NCBI GenBank assembly: GCA_027625915.1
Contig: JANTQA010000012.1
Location: 15,400,501 to 15,464,500, forward strand
Direction: 5' to 3'
Origin: Anaeramoeba flamelloides
Lineage: Eukaryota; Metamonada; Anaeramoebidae
Length of the DNA stretch: 64,000 nt
The number at the start of each line of letters is the position of its first letter. The first letter of the stretch is position 1. The notes beneath the pieces are model-generated. The model worked only from the letters and a program-made list of their open reading frames with translations. It was not told the origin of the DNA and did no database searches. Both the position numbers and the translations under genes were made by a program. Below, in pieces: positions 1-13,000 of this stretch.

Positions 1-280
1 TTATCAAACTAAAATTTTAAATTTTTAGATCAAAATCATTTTTTCTCATTTTGTAAAATTTTGTTTTTTTTGTTTTTTGCTTTTTGCTTTTTTTTTTTTT
101 TATATTTTTTTTTTAAAAATTAACTTTGAAACAAAAAAATGTTTGAAACCCCTTATAAACATTAAGAAAAGTTAGGCTTTGTATGTTCTTTTAAAATTCA
201 TACATTTACAAGTAAAAAAATCTTATTATCAACGATTTTAATTTCCTAAAGAAATTGATAATTTTGCACGAGACGTTCCA
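1..280 (+). repeat. Dispersed repeat R5, copy 1 (cut by window edge)
   Basis: The T-rich stretch and the following segment (cattaagaaaa, then cttttaaaa, then aaaaaatcttattat) match, in order, the repeat at 23035-23480 and the reverse complement of 28655-29190. No reading frame is kept between copies, so it is read as non-coding repeat. The left end lies outside the window. Confidence 0.6.
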
Positions 281-1059
281 ATAAATGGGGCCCAAAAAAT
301 TTTTTAACTTTTTTTTTTTTTGGAAATTTATGGTTTTTTCAGGGGTTTCTTTTATAATTATGGACTCTTATAAGAATTTTATTATTTCTCGTATTTCTAA
401 ACAATCTAAGTTTGGTTGATTCTTATAAATAAAGTGATTTTTCATTTTTGGCTGGGCCACTTTGAGTGAAATGGAGTTTAGTTGGGAATTTATTTAGAAC
501 AAAATTCACATTTAGTGAATAGTCTGAAAAGAGTAAAAGAAACTTATAACAATTCTAAACAATTATTTATTAATAATTTATTGAATAAATAATTTTTAAA
601 TTAGAATATTTAAATCTTTTAGATTACGTCAATTAACATATGGTTTAGAAATTTTTAATTTTGAAAATAACAGCCCTAAATTGTTTAAGCTCCTGAATTA
701 AAGCATATATAACTGTAATATGCTAAATAAACTGAAATACATCAGTTCTTATTTATAAAACAGAAGTTAATTTCGAAAATATGGTAATTTCAATTAATAA
801 AAAGAAATTTAAATTAAAAAATAAATTAAAAAATTTATTTGGGCCTTATCTGAATAAATTAATAAAAATTAACAAAGAATTAACGATAGAATTAATTGAA
901 AGTGGAAGAATTTAAGGCTTCTTAAAAAAAAATAAAAGTAAAATTAAAATGGGTTGTTTAATCCTACCAGTTGGAAATGTTGTTAAGTCTTCCAAAATTT
1001 AAAAAAAATAAATTTTACTGAAATAATAAGAAGTTGTGATAGCTGAAAAGTATTTTTAA

Positions 1060-1175
1060 TCAATGAATAATTGTGAAATCTATGATTTTACGTATGAATT
1101 CCTTAAAGGGGATTTAAGTAAAGGGGGACTTAGAGTGTAATTAACTTTCCTCATCAATAAAATAAAAATAAAAAT
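1060..1175 (+). repeat. Repeat R3 fragment
   Basis: The segment with gtgaaatctatgatttt followed by a run of shared blocks and gtgtaatt matches the 3' part of the repeats at 30170-30770 and 54090-54650. Only about 110 bp is preserved. Confidence 0.6.
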
Positions 1176-1739
1176 AAAAAATAATACATTTTTTTTTTCA
1201 ATTCCAAATGATTTTTTAACATCTTTAAACCAACTTTTATGAAATTTTCGTCTTGTTACACACACAATTCTATTTTTTTTTTTCTTTTTTTTCTAAATTT
1301 TTCCTAAAGATAAATAATTCAAATAATTATTAAAGAAAAAATTTAATATAATTATATTTTTCCTCTCAAAGGAATTTGAAAAAATCACCAAATTTAATAT
1401 TTGACAACAGGAAAATTAAAATACTGAAATAAAACAAATATTGCTTATTGGATGGATTATAGTTTTAAAATAAAAAACTAAAATTCCAATTTTTGATAAT
1501 TTGTGATTACTGTTTTTTGTTCTAATTCATTTGTTAATTTTGTAAATTATTATTATTTTTTTTTTTTTCATTAAATATCACAATTCATGTTCAAGGGTGG
1601 GTGAAATGAAAATTTTAGTAGGAATATGCTCAATTTTTTAAAATCGACCATCTAATCACAAAAAAGGTTATAACAAATATTTTATTATCAATTTTTACGG
1701 TTGCTTTAACTTAAAAGAAGAGTAATTGTTATAAAGTTT

Positions 1740-2440
1740 AAAGATGATTAAAGAATTAATGGAGGATTCAACAAAATAACAATTTTCATAGTACTTTCTT
1801 TTGGTAGTTGAATTTTTTTTTTGATTGATCAATTATTAAAAATTTGTTGAAAAAATTTAACTATTTTTGAGATCTCCAAAATACACCATCATATTTAGAC
1901 AATAAAGGAGATCTAAATTTAGTTTGTTGACTCAATTGATCAAAACACAGTTAATTGTAATTTGAAGTTAATTTGTTTCTTCTTTTAATTGATTTTACTT
2001 TTTCTTTTCAAGTAATTTCCCCAATTAAAATTATTGTTTACCATTTGGGAAAAAAAGTGAGACAGTGTTTTTAGAGTGAAACACAGGTTTTTAATTGGGA
2101 ACAAAATGGTGAAAATGAAAATTAGGATCAACTAATTAATAAAAGAAAAAATAAATATTGAAGACAAAATGGATGAATTCAATACAATAACAGTTTTTTT
2201 TAATACTATCTTTAGGTATAGGTTTTTTTTTGATTTCTCAATCATTAAAATTTTATTGAAAAATTTTACTATTTTTGATATCTCCAAAACCACATGAACA
2301 ATTTTGATAATAAAGTAGATTTGAATTTTGTTTGTTGGTTTGATTGATAATAAAAAAATGAATTATTCTTTAGTCATTAATTTGTTTCTTCTTTTAATTG
2401 ATTTTATCTTTATATTTTTGGAAAGGTTTCTTTATTAAAA
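1740..2440 (+). repeat. Direct tandem duplication, unit about 410 bp
   Basis: 1740-2030 and 2151-2440 are similar along their whole length. Both contain the blocks attcaa..acaataac, ttttttttgatt..tcaat, tgaaaaa.ttt.actatttttga.atctccaaaa and ttaatttgtttcttctttta in the same order. The copies have drifted visibly, so the duplication is not recent. No coding sense is seen. Confidence 0.75.
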
Positions 2441-3142
2441 ATTGGGTTTATGTTTTATTCCCAAATGATTTTTAGATATTTTGAAACATTTAAATTACAT
2501 ATTCTTTTTATTTCATGCTGGTTGAACAAATAATTGAAAATTTACATTTTTCAAGCCAAGTTCTAAATAATTATTAAAAATGAAATGAAGATATTTCTTT
2601 TAAATAATGAAGTGCTATAATATTGAAATAATTTTCATTTTACCCAAAATAACTAATTAATTTGTTTTCATTTCTGCAATTGAAACTGAGTGATTTTGGA
2701 AGTAAACCAAATGAATTTTGATATTCTATTAAAACAAATTCAACAATACAGTAGATAAAATAGTGAGAATACTCTAATTTTTAAAGAAAAATTCTATTTC
2801 ATTATATAATTAGGAGATCAAAAGGCAATTGTGTTCAAGTAACAATTTTATCCAAATTAAAATTTAAAGATCACGAACTGATCCCAGTTGAAGAGATCAT
2901 TGAACAATTGTTGTGGAACAAAACAAAAGTAAGACCAAATTTTTGATCAAACAGCAGATGGTTTGATTTTTAAAAGAGGGTTATTAAATAAAATTTTTAT
3001 TAATTGCAAAGACTTTATAAATGTTATTTGGGTGATAATTATACAAAGAATAAACAAATAACAAGATCTTGTTATAAAAAAGTCGAAAGGTTTTGTTCTT
3101 ATTTGAATGAAAGTAGATTTAATAAAGGGATCGGAATATTTC

Positions 3143-3841
3143 TTAAAGCAAATTTTCTTCTTCACCTTCTTTTTCTTTTTGATAATCGATTTTTAAACCC
3201 TGCTTGGCAATCTTGTATAATTCTTGCCTAGCTTTATAACAAACAAACGCACCAATTATATACAACACAGAATTGAGAGCTATAATAAGGGAAAATTTTG
3301 GAATGTAAAAGAAAAATACAAGAAAGAACTTGGCTATCCGTAAATAAATAAGACATTCAAAAAATCGGAAAAAAGAAAAAAAAAATAGAAAAAAAAGAAA
3401 AATGGATTTACCATAAAGCCCACATGCTAATTGTGTCCCTTTTTTCATTGACTTAAATTTAATTTCGCAAATAGTTGTTTGGGCGTTTTTAATTTCAGTA
3501 TTGATCCCCGAGATTGTCATCCCAACTAAGAGACACATCAAGCCTGTAATCCAGACAATAATCACCGAGAGCAAATGGTACACACGAAGCATCTTTAGGT
3601 GCTTTTTATACACAGCATAGGTGCCAAAAATAAAGAAGATTGCACTGAAAGCAACAAAGATCCAATCATACCAAAATGGTTTGTGAGAGTCTTCGCAGGT
3701 ATTACAGTCATAATCGTTTTTTTTGTTTGTTGTGTCAATATCACAATCCCAATAGTTTAATGGTGCCAGCGTTAATAAAAAAAGTGCGAAAGTTTGTAAA
3801 ACAATCACAAACAAAAGAATTCTTAAGAATAATTCAGACAT
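3143..3841 (-). CDS. Four-transmembrane membrane protein, one short intron
   Basis: The minus-strand frame starts at ATG 3841 and ends at 3143. It contains an intron at 3334-3411 (GTAAAT...GATAG, T-rich inside). Removing it keeps phase 1 and gives a 206-residue protein. Four hydrophobic helices are visible: residues 5-27, about 60-78, about 87-110 and one near 150-175. Two loops between them face the same side and carry cysteines (C33, C46, C49 in the first; a pair near 130-145 in the second). The tail is Lys/Glu-rich and ends in a dileucine. The layout resembles claudin- or tetraspanin-like small membrane proteins, but no family signature is certain. Its partner and role are unknown. The intron is a multiple of three without a stop, so the unspliced message also reads through. 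Confidence 0.7.
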   Translation of the reverse strand: MSELFLRILLFVIVLQTFALFLLTLAPLNYWDCDIDTTNKKNDYDCNTCEDSHKPFWYDWIFVAFSAIFFIFGTYAVYKKHLKMLRVYHLLSVIIVWITGLMCLLVGMTISGINTEIKNAQTTICEIKFKSMKKGTQLACGLYGKSIFLFFLFFFSFFRFFECLIYLRIAKFFLVFFFYIPKFSLIIALNSVLYIIGAFVCYKARQELYKIAKQGLKIDYQKEKEGEEENLL

Positions 3842-5270
3842 ATGAAAAAGAATTTTTCACAGTAAAAAAGAAGTAAAAAAATAAATTCAGAATTTCAAAT
3901 AAAGTAATTTCGTATTTTAACAGATCTAACCAAAACATAATCTCATTTCTACGTAGTTGTGGTTTACAGAAAATATGAGAAAATGGAGAAAAGTTTTTGA
4001 AAAGTTAAGCGAGAGGGATGCATTTTACCAATTTTGAGTACCTCCATTTTATCTGAAATTAATAATAATGGTTTCTTTAACCAAACGATTGAATATGACA
4101 ATCAACAGGAGAGTAGAATATTCCATAGTAGATATATTTATATACCAACTAAAAAATGGAATCAAAAAAATACAAAAACAGGAACCAAGAATAAATAAAA
4201 ATCATTTTTTATTGATCTTATCTGTAAAATTTGATACAATTAATTCTTCTTTACTTGGTTTGGTTTTTAATTCTTCTTGGAAATACTATTGATTGGAAAA
4301 TTTTTCGAGAAACCAATTCCTTGCAATTTCTAAAGAATTTTCCGAAAATGAATTTTAAAATCCTATTGTAGATTAATTCCTCTAATTCTTATTGGTTAAA
4401 GAAAACAAGATATTTTTAAAATAAATTTTCGTAAATAAAGATTTATTGGAAAAATTCGTTTGATTTGATAATTATTTCTTTTCTATTTAATTGAAAACCT
4501 CAAAATAATTCGAAGTCATGTTAGAATTTTTACCAAGATTATCTTTTTCTTTTAGGAGAAGTTTTTTCTAGTTGGCTCTGATTTTGAGAATTCAATTCAT
4601 TTTTTCCCAGCTTTGAAACCATTACTCTTTGTTTATACAATTTTGAAAAAAATTTTTAAAAAAGAATTTTGAAAAGAAATTCTATATATTATTCATGTTA
4701 AAAAATAAGTCATGGTGTAAGATTTCGAGTATCATATCTTGTTTGATTTCATTCAAATTAAGAAAGGAAATAAAGAAAAACAATCTTCTGAAAATAAACT
4801 TTGGTAATAATTTTTTTTTTGTCTTCTTGATTTCAATAAATTTTCATGAAAGTGATCTTTCTTGTTTGTTCTTCTAAAAAAAAGATTTGTTTAAATACAC
4901 ACCTTTCTAGAGTTTTTTTTTTTGATAATTAATTTCAAGATTTTCAAAAATAAAAAAGAATAAAAATTTATGAGATACAAAATAAGAATAAAAAATTATT
5001 ATTTTACATAATGAAAAAAATCAAAGTAATTTTTTATCTCTTAATTTTTTCTTTATAATATTGAGTAATATATCTATCTATATAGACACATAGGAATATA
5101 GATATATATCATCATATAAAATTGTTTCAAAATGATAATGATTTAAAGTATAATAATATGAAGAATACATTATTTAAAAAGATAATGTACAAAAAAAAAA
5201 GAAGAAGAAGAAGAAGAAGATAAGGTTTTGATAAAAAAACAAAGAAATGAAAGAAAAAGACAAAAAGTGG
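3842..5270. other. Intergenic, gene-poor
   Basis: This lies between the starts of the four-helix gene and the end of the exchanger gene. No exon could be supported. Simple sequence is present: tatc/gata-type repeats near 5070-5115 and a (GAA)n run near 5200-5222, followed closely by the 3' end of the exchanger gene. Confidence 0.55.
5200..5222 (+). repeat. (GAA)n microsatellite
   Basis: About six uninterrupted GAA/AAG units lie 50 bp beyond the stop codon of the exchanger gene, so they probably fall in its 3' untranslated region. Confidence 0.8.
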
Positions 5271-7118
5271 TTAAATATCTTCTAGTTCTGTTTCTTCGTG
5301 GTCTGAAAGTAATTTCGCTTGTAAAATATTTTCCTTGCCGATATCGACTTTCCAGTCATGATCCACAAATTCTTTATAATTATTTTTTTTAACTTCTTGT
5401 TCGTCTTGCTTTTTTCTTTTCAAGGAAATAAGTTCCTCTTCACCATATTTTTTATGGGTAAAAAGGGGTTTTAAATATTTTCTGTCGAATTCCAAAAATC
5501 TGGTTTTCTTTTTTTGTTTATACAGGGGTTCGTCTTTGTCTTTAAAGGCAAGGTCAAACTTTTTTAATAGGGGGTTTGTAAATCCGCCCAAAATGAAGAC
5601 AGTGAAAAACACGATAGTTAAAGTGGTTGTCATTAATATTCTGCCGTGTTCGTCTGTCAAAATTAACGAGAGGGCAAAGGCAATTGCGCCGCGAAGCCCT
5701 GCAAACCAAAGGACGAATTTTTCCTTGCTCATAATTCGGTTTTTGCTTTCTTTAAATATGTTATTGATCCAAACAAGGGGGTAGACATTGAAGAATCGAG
5801 AAAGTAGGCAAAGCAATAAGGAGAAGAGAATCAGTTTCCATTTGAAAAGGTGAGTAAACGAAAATGCCGCGAAGCCCAGGTAAATGAAAATAAAGCTTTC
5901 GGAAACATAGGCAGTTAAATGGATCCATTCTTTCGTTAGCTTTTGCGAATGCTCGGATAAATTGTTGAAGGTGTAGTGCGCGTCGATGATCCCACAGAAC
6001 AGGATTGAGGCAATACCGGACAGGCCAATTGCTTCAGCTAAAAAAAAGGACATCCAGGCAATTAAAAAGGTGACAGTGGATTCCAAGAGGGGGAAGTCCT
6101 TGATCTGTGTGTGCTTGAATAACAAAGATGTTAGAAACCCAAAGAATGATCCAATGGCGACCGATCCTAAAAAGACGCCCAGAAACAGCCCAATGGATTG
6201 GAAAACAAAGCCCGCTGTCAATTCAGAGGACTTGTGAAACTTCAAAAAGGTTTGCACCAAGACAATGGCGATTGCGTCGTTCATCACAGACTCGCCAAAG
6301 ACTTTCATAAACAAATCACGGTGCACTTTCAATTGCGTGAAAATCGCCAACACGGAAACAGGATCTGTCGCGCTTATCAGTGAGCCAAAAATCAAGCAAT
6401 CCCTTGGTGTCAAGGCGACACCGATCCATTTGATCTTGACAAACAATATTAACCCAAAGGAAATTATAAACATTGAAATTAAAGTGCCCACAAATGCTAA
6501 TAATAAGAACGATGACGCGTTTTTGAAAAAGGCCTTGCGCCTCATGTTATAGCCAGACTCGAAGATAATCTGTGGAAGCAAAACTAGCATAAAAACTTCG
6601 CTATTAAACTCAACAAACGACCTTAATTCTTCAGAACTACTAGAGAGCCTAATAATCAATCCAACAATCGCTCCAAACAGAATCGATGTTCCTAAATTGT
6701 TTTTTTTTTTTGGATTTACAAGTTATTTCAAGAAATTGTTTTGGGGTAAATAGTTGGTTATTAATTGTTTTCTCATTTATTCTTTTCTCTTTTTTTCTTT
6801 TTTTCTTTTTTTCTATTTTTTTTTTTCGATTCTTGTGATTTCTTTATTTTTGATATTTATTGATTCCACTTTTCAAATTTTGATTTGTTTGTTATCATTT
6901 TGTTTGTTTTGCTTTTAAGAAAATTGACTTCGTTCGAAGTGTTCGTTATTCTGTTTATTGAAAAGAAAAAGAATATATTGTGTTCATTTTCAAAATAAAG
7001 ACTCACCCGTTTCATGTACAAATTTTACTTTACGAGAACGAAGAAAATATGCAGTTAACACAGCAAAACCAATTAAACAAAAAAAGATTACAAGAGCTAT
7101 GGTAAAAAGATCACCCAT
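5271..7118 (-). CDS. NHE: Endosomal-type Na+(K+)/H+ exchanger (NHE6/7/9 class)
   Basis: Two exons: 7007-7118 (ATG at 7118) and 5271-6691, joined by a GTGAGT...TTTAG intron at 6692-7006 in phase 1. They make 510 residues. The first exon encodes helix 1 and the HETG motif (residues 35-38), typical of intracellular NHEs. The core shows ATDP (145-148), the ion-binding GESVMND with N175-D176, and GLRG (369-372), as in the CPA1 antiporter fold. After the last helix comes FDRKYLKPLFTH (439-450), close to the motif that follows the membrane domain of human NHE6/7/9. A short charged tail ends in ETELEDI. Family members exchange lumenal H+ for Na+ or K+ and set endosome and Golgi pH. The gene is less AT-rich than its surroundings, as expected for a conserved coding region. 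Endosomal location is inferred from the family. Confidence 0.93.
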
Positions 7119-7897
7119 TTTGAAAACGAAAAAATGATCTGAAATATCTCACCTTCCAATTTAAAAACATAAAGAGAAATTTAATCTCAATGACTTTATA
7201 TTTCAAGAAAAGTGTATACACATTGAAAAAAATCATTTTTATGTTCGATCAAAACTAGAAAACTGAAATTTCAAGAAAACTCAAAATTCAATTTTTTAAA
7301 GAATTGTAAATAGTAAGAAAAATTTGAAAAAAAAATATTTGCCTATTAAAGATAAACCTGTAAATTATCAAGTAACTTTAATTATTATAATTACTTATTG
7401 TTTAAAAATTCTAAATCTCTCAATTTTAAACCTTTGGTAAATGAAGAAATAAAAAAAATTGCAAATCAGAAATATAAGAGGTGTTCAGGACCGAAAATGA
7501 AAATCTAAATTTGAGAATAAAATATTGAAATTACAGTTTTATTTTGAAATGTAAATTTTATTCACCTTACTTGAGTATTTTGATCAACTAAAATTGAATA
7601 ATTATCAAATTTTGTGTATTTATAAGTGATTAACTTGTGATTTTGAGTGGTAGAACAACAAATTAAAACTAAAAAAAGAACCCCAAAAAAAATCGCCTTT
7701 TTTACGAAAAAATAATTTGTTTTACTACAATCAAAATAATGAGTTCCTAAAGTCTATAATCCATATTTCAAAATACAACCCAGGTTTTTTTTCTTGTTTG
7801 GAAAAAAAATATAGTTCAGGGCCTAAAGTATATCTAAGTTCAAATCAATTTTCAAAGCAAATCTCCCTGCTGGTTTTTGGTAAATTTTAATTAATAT

Positions 7898-8835
7898 GGG
7901 ACTAGTCTCTATTAATTTTTTTTTTGACCAATAACTAAATAAGGAATCCTTATCTAGAAACAGGTTTAAAATTCATAAAAAAACAGGTTTTTTCAAAGTT
8001 AAAACTTTTAGTTCTTTTTTTTTAAAAAAAAATTTTACAGTTAGTCAAAAAAAGCGATTTTTACAATTTTTGTTTAAAAAAATATCTTTAACGGCTGAGA
8101 AATTTTTGATTAATTTTGGATTTAATTATTAATTTAAAATTAATATTTATTCTCATTTGAAAAAACGAAAAAATAATTTAAAACTAGTGAATATTATCTC
8201 TTTCAGTTCTGTTCATCCAACTTGACTCTATAAAGAACTCAATTTATTTTTTCAATAATTACTTTTTAAAAAATATTTCTTATTCTTTTCTTTGATTTTT
8301 TTTTGACTCTGACAAAAACTTTTAGAATGGTAATTTGGGAAAACTTTTTAAAACTTCAAATTTGACAAAAACAAAAGAAAGTAAACTCAAAAAGTGGTTT
8401 CAAGAAAAAAAAGAATGGTACAAGTAAAGAATAAAAATCTATTTGTTTTTAGTAAAGCATATTTTGCATATTTTTTTCGAATGAAAATTTTTTTTCATGT
8501 AATCCAAGAAAATCCTTTCAGGTTTATTTTTCAAATTATTTTTTGTACTTCTTCCACAAACATAACAAGGTTTTGCTTTCTTACTCATATTTTTTTTTAT
8601 TTTTTGTATTTTTTAGCGAAAAGTGGAAAAAAGGCAACTGTCTAAAAAGTGAAAAAAAGCAAAAAATTTTTATTTCTATAAAAACAATAACTAAAATTAA
8701 TGAATGTTATTAATCGAGATTTAATTACTAGACTAAGAAGTTTTTCACTTTGATTTCACATCTAAGTAATTGGTAAAAAAAAATTCTAAATCTCTATTAA
8801 ATTTACCTAAAAAAAAATGAATAGAGACTAGTCCC
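7898..8835. mobile_element. 938-bp terminal-inverted-repeat element
   Basis: It begins GGGACTAGTCTCTATT and ends with the reverse complement (AATAGAGACTAGTCCC). The inverted similarity continues imperfectly for about 100 bp (ttttttgaccaataactaa versus tttttaccaattacttag). The interior has no transposase-like frame; an 83-residue frame at 8394-8645 looks random. The target duplication is unclear. It is read as a non-autonomous DNA element. Confidence 0.65.
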
Positions 8836-8929
8836 TTAACGAAATTTGTTCAATATATTTTATAATTTTTATTCTTGGTTTCTTGAATTGTTATGAAATG
8901 CGTGGTATTGCCGTAAGAAATAAAGTTTT

Positions 8930-9060
8930 TTTATAAAATGTTATAAAAGTGTTATAAAGGTGTTTTAAACGTTTTAAATGTTATAAAATTTTTATAAAAA
9001 TAGCTTTTATAATATATAAATTGTTATAAAATGTGTTATAAATTTTGTAACATATGACAA
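8930..9060 (+). repeat. Degenerate TTATAAAA-type iterations
   Basis: About ten near-copies of a motif like gTTATAAAAtgt occur with irregular 10-15-bp spacing. This is more than general AT-richness would explain locally. Function is unknown. Confidence 0.5.
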
Positions 9061-10033
9061 ACCTGTTATAAGAATACATTTTTAAAATACTATAGAAAAA
9101 ATCATCATATAAAAGGAAATTTAGATATACAAATGTTATATAGATGTTGCCTAAAAAGTTTTTTTCTTTAGGTGTGATAATAAAAAAAAAGTCAAAATTA
9201 AACTATATATTTGGAGAGAAATTGTCTGATTTGATCCTTCATTTTTAAAATTTCTTTTTGAATAATAGATCTTTAAGAAATTAAAACAATATTCACTTAG
9301 TTTATTGTTAATTTCTTTGTGAAATTACGGTATTGGTCTTCTATATAAAAAAGAAATGGACTTTTTATTTTGTAACATGATGAAACTTTTCTACATGTAT
9401 TATTTTGGCAACAGTACTCAGTAGGGTTATCTAAAAGATTAAATTCACCATAGACAAAAGAAAAGGATGATTTTTGTAATCTCTCTTCAAAATTCCTTCA
9501 ACAATATACACACTTCCTGATTCGTTTCTAAATTATTTTTTTTCTTTTCCCAAATAGAGTAACTAGATTTGATTTTTAGTTGCAAACTTTTATGAACCAA
9601 CAACACTCATCAATGATACTATTTGGCAAATGTAGTAAAATTAACTTTTTTAATTATGGTAAAAAGATCTATGTTTGATGCTCTGTAGAATTAAATGGAT
9701 TAATATCTTTGACTCTTGTAATGGAAATTTTTTAAGGATTTTCACATGTTGCCTTATTTAACTTGTTTTTAACTATTTTTTTTTTGAGAGCAATAAAAAA
9801 GTAAAAGAATTGTTTCTTCCACGAAATATTATATGAGAAACTAAGAAGCCTTTATCTAGATTGATTGACGAAAGAGAAGTAAAAAAAATTGTTTTCATTT
9901 GTTTATTTTGTCAGTAAAAACAAAAATATTTTTTGTATTTTTGGTCTTTTTTGACAAACGACTTATTTTCAATAGCCCACGGCAAATTTACTCTCTTTAA
10001 ATTCGCTTTTTACAGAACACAGATCAAAAACGT

Positions 10034-13000
10034 ATGATGCAAAACAAGTTTTTCATGTTGCTATATTTCTTACTAATTTTTGTAATTATCAAATCCGATT
10101 CTGATGAGTGTTGGATCCATGACACATGCTCTGAATGTGTAAATGATGGCTGTAATTATTTTTGTGATTGGGGATTTGGGGAAGGGTATTGCTCATATTC
10201 CGAGTGTGACGATGAAAACAAAGTGACAGATCAAGCGAATTGCTCATCGTCTTCGACAGACTGTGAAATATATTCTTGTGATGAGTGTGTGATTAAAAGT
10301 GGGTGTCAATGGTGCTTAACAGGTGAATGTTACAACCCAACAACCGATCCTGGTACATGCACCGAAGAAGACATTGCATCAGACGATTACGAATGCACAG
10401 ATCCATGTGATTTCACCGATTGTGAAACGTGTAACATCGCCAATGGATGTTCTTGGTGTCTGGATAATGACAATGAGTTTTGTACAGCAAACGAAACATG
10501 TAGTGTTACCAAAGATGATTGCAGTGTCCACAATTGTTCAGACTATGATGACTGCCAAAGTTGCCTCGAAACCAATGAATGTTACTTTGGCCAAGCGAAT
10601 TATCCCACAATAGCAGGCACTCACACAGCTTTCTATGAAGGAAGGTGTTTAAGTAATTTCAGTAAGTTGATTGGCTTTTTGTATATTGTTCTTGGTTTTG
10701 TTTAGATTTGTTTTTTTTTACTTTTCTTAATTTCCTTTCGAAAGATTCGATCTTGTTTCCTTAGTTGGATTCAAATTGGCTATATTTTTTTTTTTTTTTT
10801 TTGCAATTAACACTGGAAATTCTTCATTTCCTTTTCCAACAGTATTTCAAACTGGAATTTGAATGGGTGAAAGTCCGTCTCATTACAGTCTACTATTTGT
10901 TGCAAAATAAATGGAACTAAATTTTCATTCAGCTTTCCAAAAAAAGATTTTAAATCAGAAAACATTTCCAATTTTTAATACTGTAAAAACCAGTTTAAAT
11001 TATTAATTTCCCTTTTCAGAATTGGGATCTTCATAATTTAAATTAATTCTATGATAAATTTTTAAGGAAAGCTGAATGAAAATTTTGATCTTTATATTTT
11101 AGAATTAACAGTATTCACTTTTTAACTCACACTCTTCTTAACCAAATCAGGTACAAAAAATTTTTTTAAAAGGCACAATTTTTGAATATAAGGGAATAAT
11201 TATTTTATTCGATTATTATTTGATTTGAAAAAACAAAAGGTTGAGAATTATTATAGCCAATCTTTTTTAGTTTATTATTGGTATTGTTTGTGATCCTTTT
11301 TTTTGATTATTATGTCCTGACACAGTCGTTTCAAACGTACTGTGAAAATTTTCAGGTATAGAAATAGACTTTTTTGTCTCTGTTAAGGATTAGTCGAATT
11401 TTATGGTTAGCGAATACTATTTTTCCACCGAGTAACATATTTATAGACTTTTAAGAAACTTGTTCTAATGGATCTTGCTAACTTGTAAAATTTAGGTTTT
11501 TTTTGGAAAAATTTGAGTTGGGCAAAAAACAATTTTCCTTCATCAAACCCAAATTATTCTCAAAAAATTTTGAAGAAAAAAATTTCATAAGGAAAATGTC
11601 ACTCCACTTTCTTTTCAAGTATGTTAGAGTGTAGCGAGAGAGTATAAATATACTTGAAAAGAAAGTGGAGTGGCATTTTCTTAATATCAAAAAAATAGCT
11701 TTTTAGTTTTGCCTTGTTTTGTTCGGGAAATTCAAAAAGTTTTTGGATCAATAAATGATTTTCAAGCAAATCCAAAAAATCCCAAAAATTCCAAAAATCG
11801 CAATATTTTGACTTTTCCTCAATCCATTGTCTTTTCAAGATTTTTTCTGCTTATATTATTTTATTTCAACCCTCACAGAGCATAAAATTCGAATAGTACT
11901 TAAATACTTGCATTTTCATAATAAATGGGAAAAAAATTTCACTTCATTTTCCTTTTCCTTTTTATAAATAGAACCTCTCAAAGAATTAAGTTGTAATTTA
12001 TGGTTTCGTTCTTTGTTTGAAAAAGAAAAAAAATGAAAGTGAGGTGTAAATTTTTTCCATTTAAAATTCAAATACCAGTATATCAAAAAAAAATCTTCTG
12101 TTATTCGGTATTCAAGAATCGTATGGTTTGGCATAACTGGTATAAAAAATAAATCTTACGTGATAAACTTTGAAAAAAAATCCTTATGCTTTATAAAACA
12201 AATTCAAAAACAAAAAATCGAAATAACGAAGATAGAATTTAATAGTTACTTTGAAATGGTTTTAACTTTTCATTTTTAGATATTTAGAAATTGTAGATCC
12301 ATAAAAAATCTGAATTATTTTTTTAAAATATTGATCATTTCGAAGGTTTGGAATCAAAATTTCAAAATTGTATATTTTCTCAATAGAAATGTTTTGTTCT
12401 ATTAAAAAAATTTCATCGTTTGTAATTGGATATCACATAACGGTAAAATCATGTTATAGAAAGGAAAATGTGAGATCGAAAATGAATTTTCTGTTTATGA
12501 TCAATTTCACGGTAGCTTAGGGATGGCATTATGTGATCTTATAGGATGCACTAAAAAGCCCTATGACTTTATCTTTTTTTCATAATTCAAAATTCTTTCA
12601 TTTGGTAACCTTAGTACACCAAAAAACAATAATATACAACCGTTCCAACCTTACCATAAATAATTATAAGACTTTGAAATTAGATATCTATTATAAAATT
12701 GTGTTTTCTGAAATAGAAAATTCAATTTATCTCCTATCTGAAGATAAACAATATCAACTTCCCCTTCAAAAGAGAATTTTTTTTATATGTAGACAAAGAA
12801 AAAATTGAAATCATGGAAATCACAGAAATCACAGAAACCTAAAAGTATTTTTCGATCATTGTTTTTAAATTGTAAAAACCTGAGATTTTTCCAATTTTTA
12901 AAATTGATGATCTTCATTAATGTAAGTTTTTTTATTCAATTTGTTTGTCAATTTCCAAAACCAAAAAATGGATTACATAATTTTTAATTTTATATTAGAA

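Larger units (their letters stand above)
281..3142. other. Intergenic stretch with repeats, no gene seen
   Basis: I see no exon-like coding sequence here. It holds a fragment of repeat R3 near 1060-1170 and the tandem duplication at 1740-2440. The remainder is AT-rich DNA with A and T runs and short spurious frames. Confidence 0.6.
7119..10033. other. Intergenic between divergent genes
   Basis: This 2.9-kb gap separates the divergent starts of the exchanger and PSI-repeat genes. It holds the inverted-repeat element at 7898-8835 and the TTATAAAA-rich tract at 8930-9060. No exon is supported. Promoters for both genes should lie at its edges, but I see no motif I would call. Confidence 0.6.

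Noticed and set aside
5536-6552. Plus-strand frames over the exchanger gene
   Set aside because: They are shadows of the minus-strand exchanger, which has clear motifs.
8394-8645. 83-residue frame inside the 938-bp element as a transposase
   Set aside because: It is Phe/Lys-rich with no DDE/D or zinc-finger pattern and too short.
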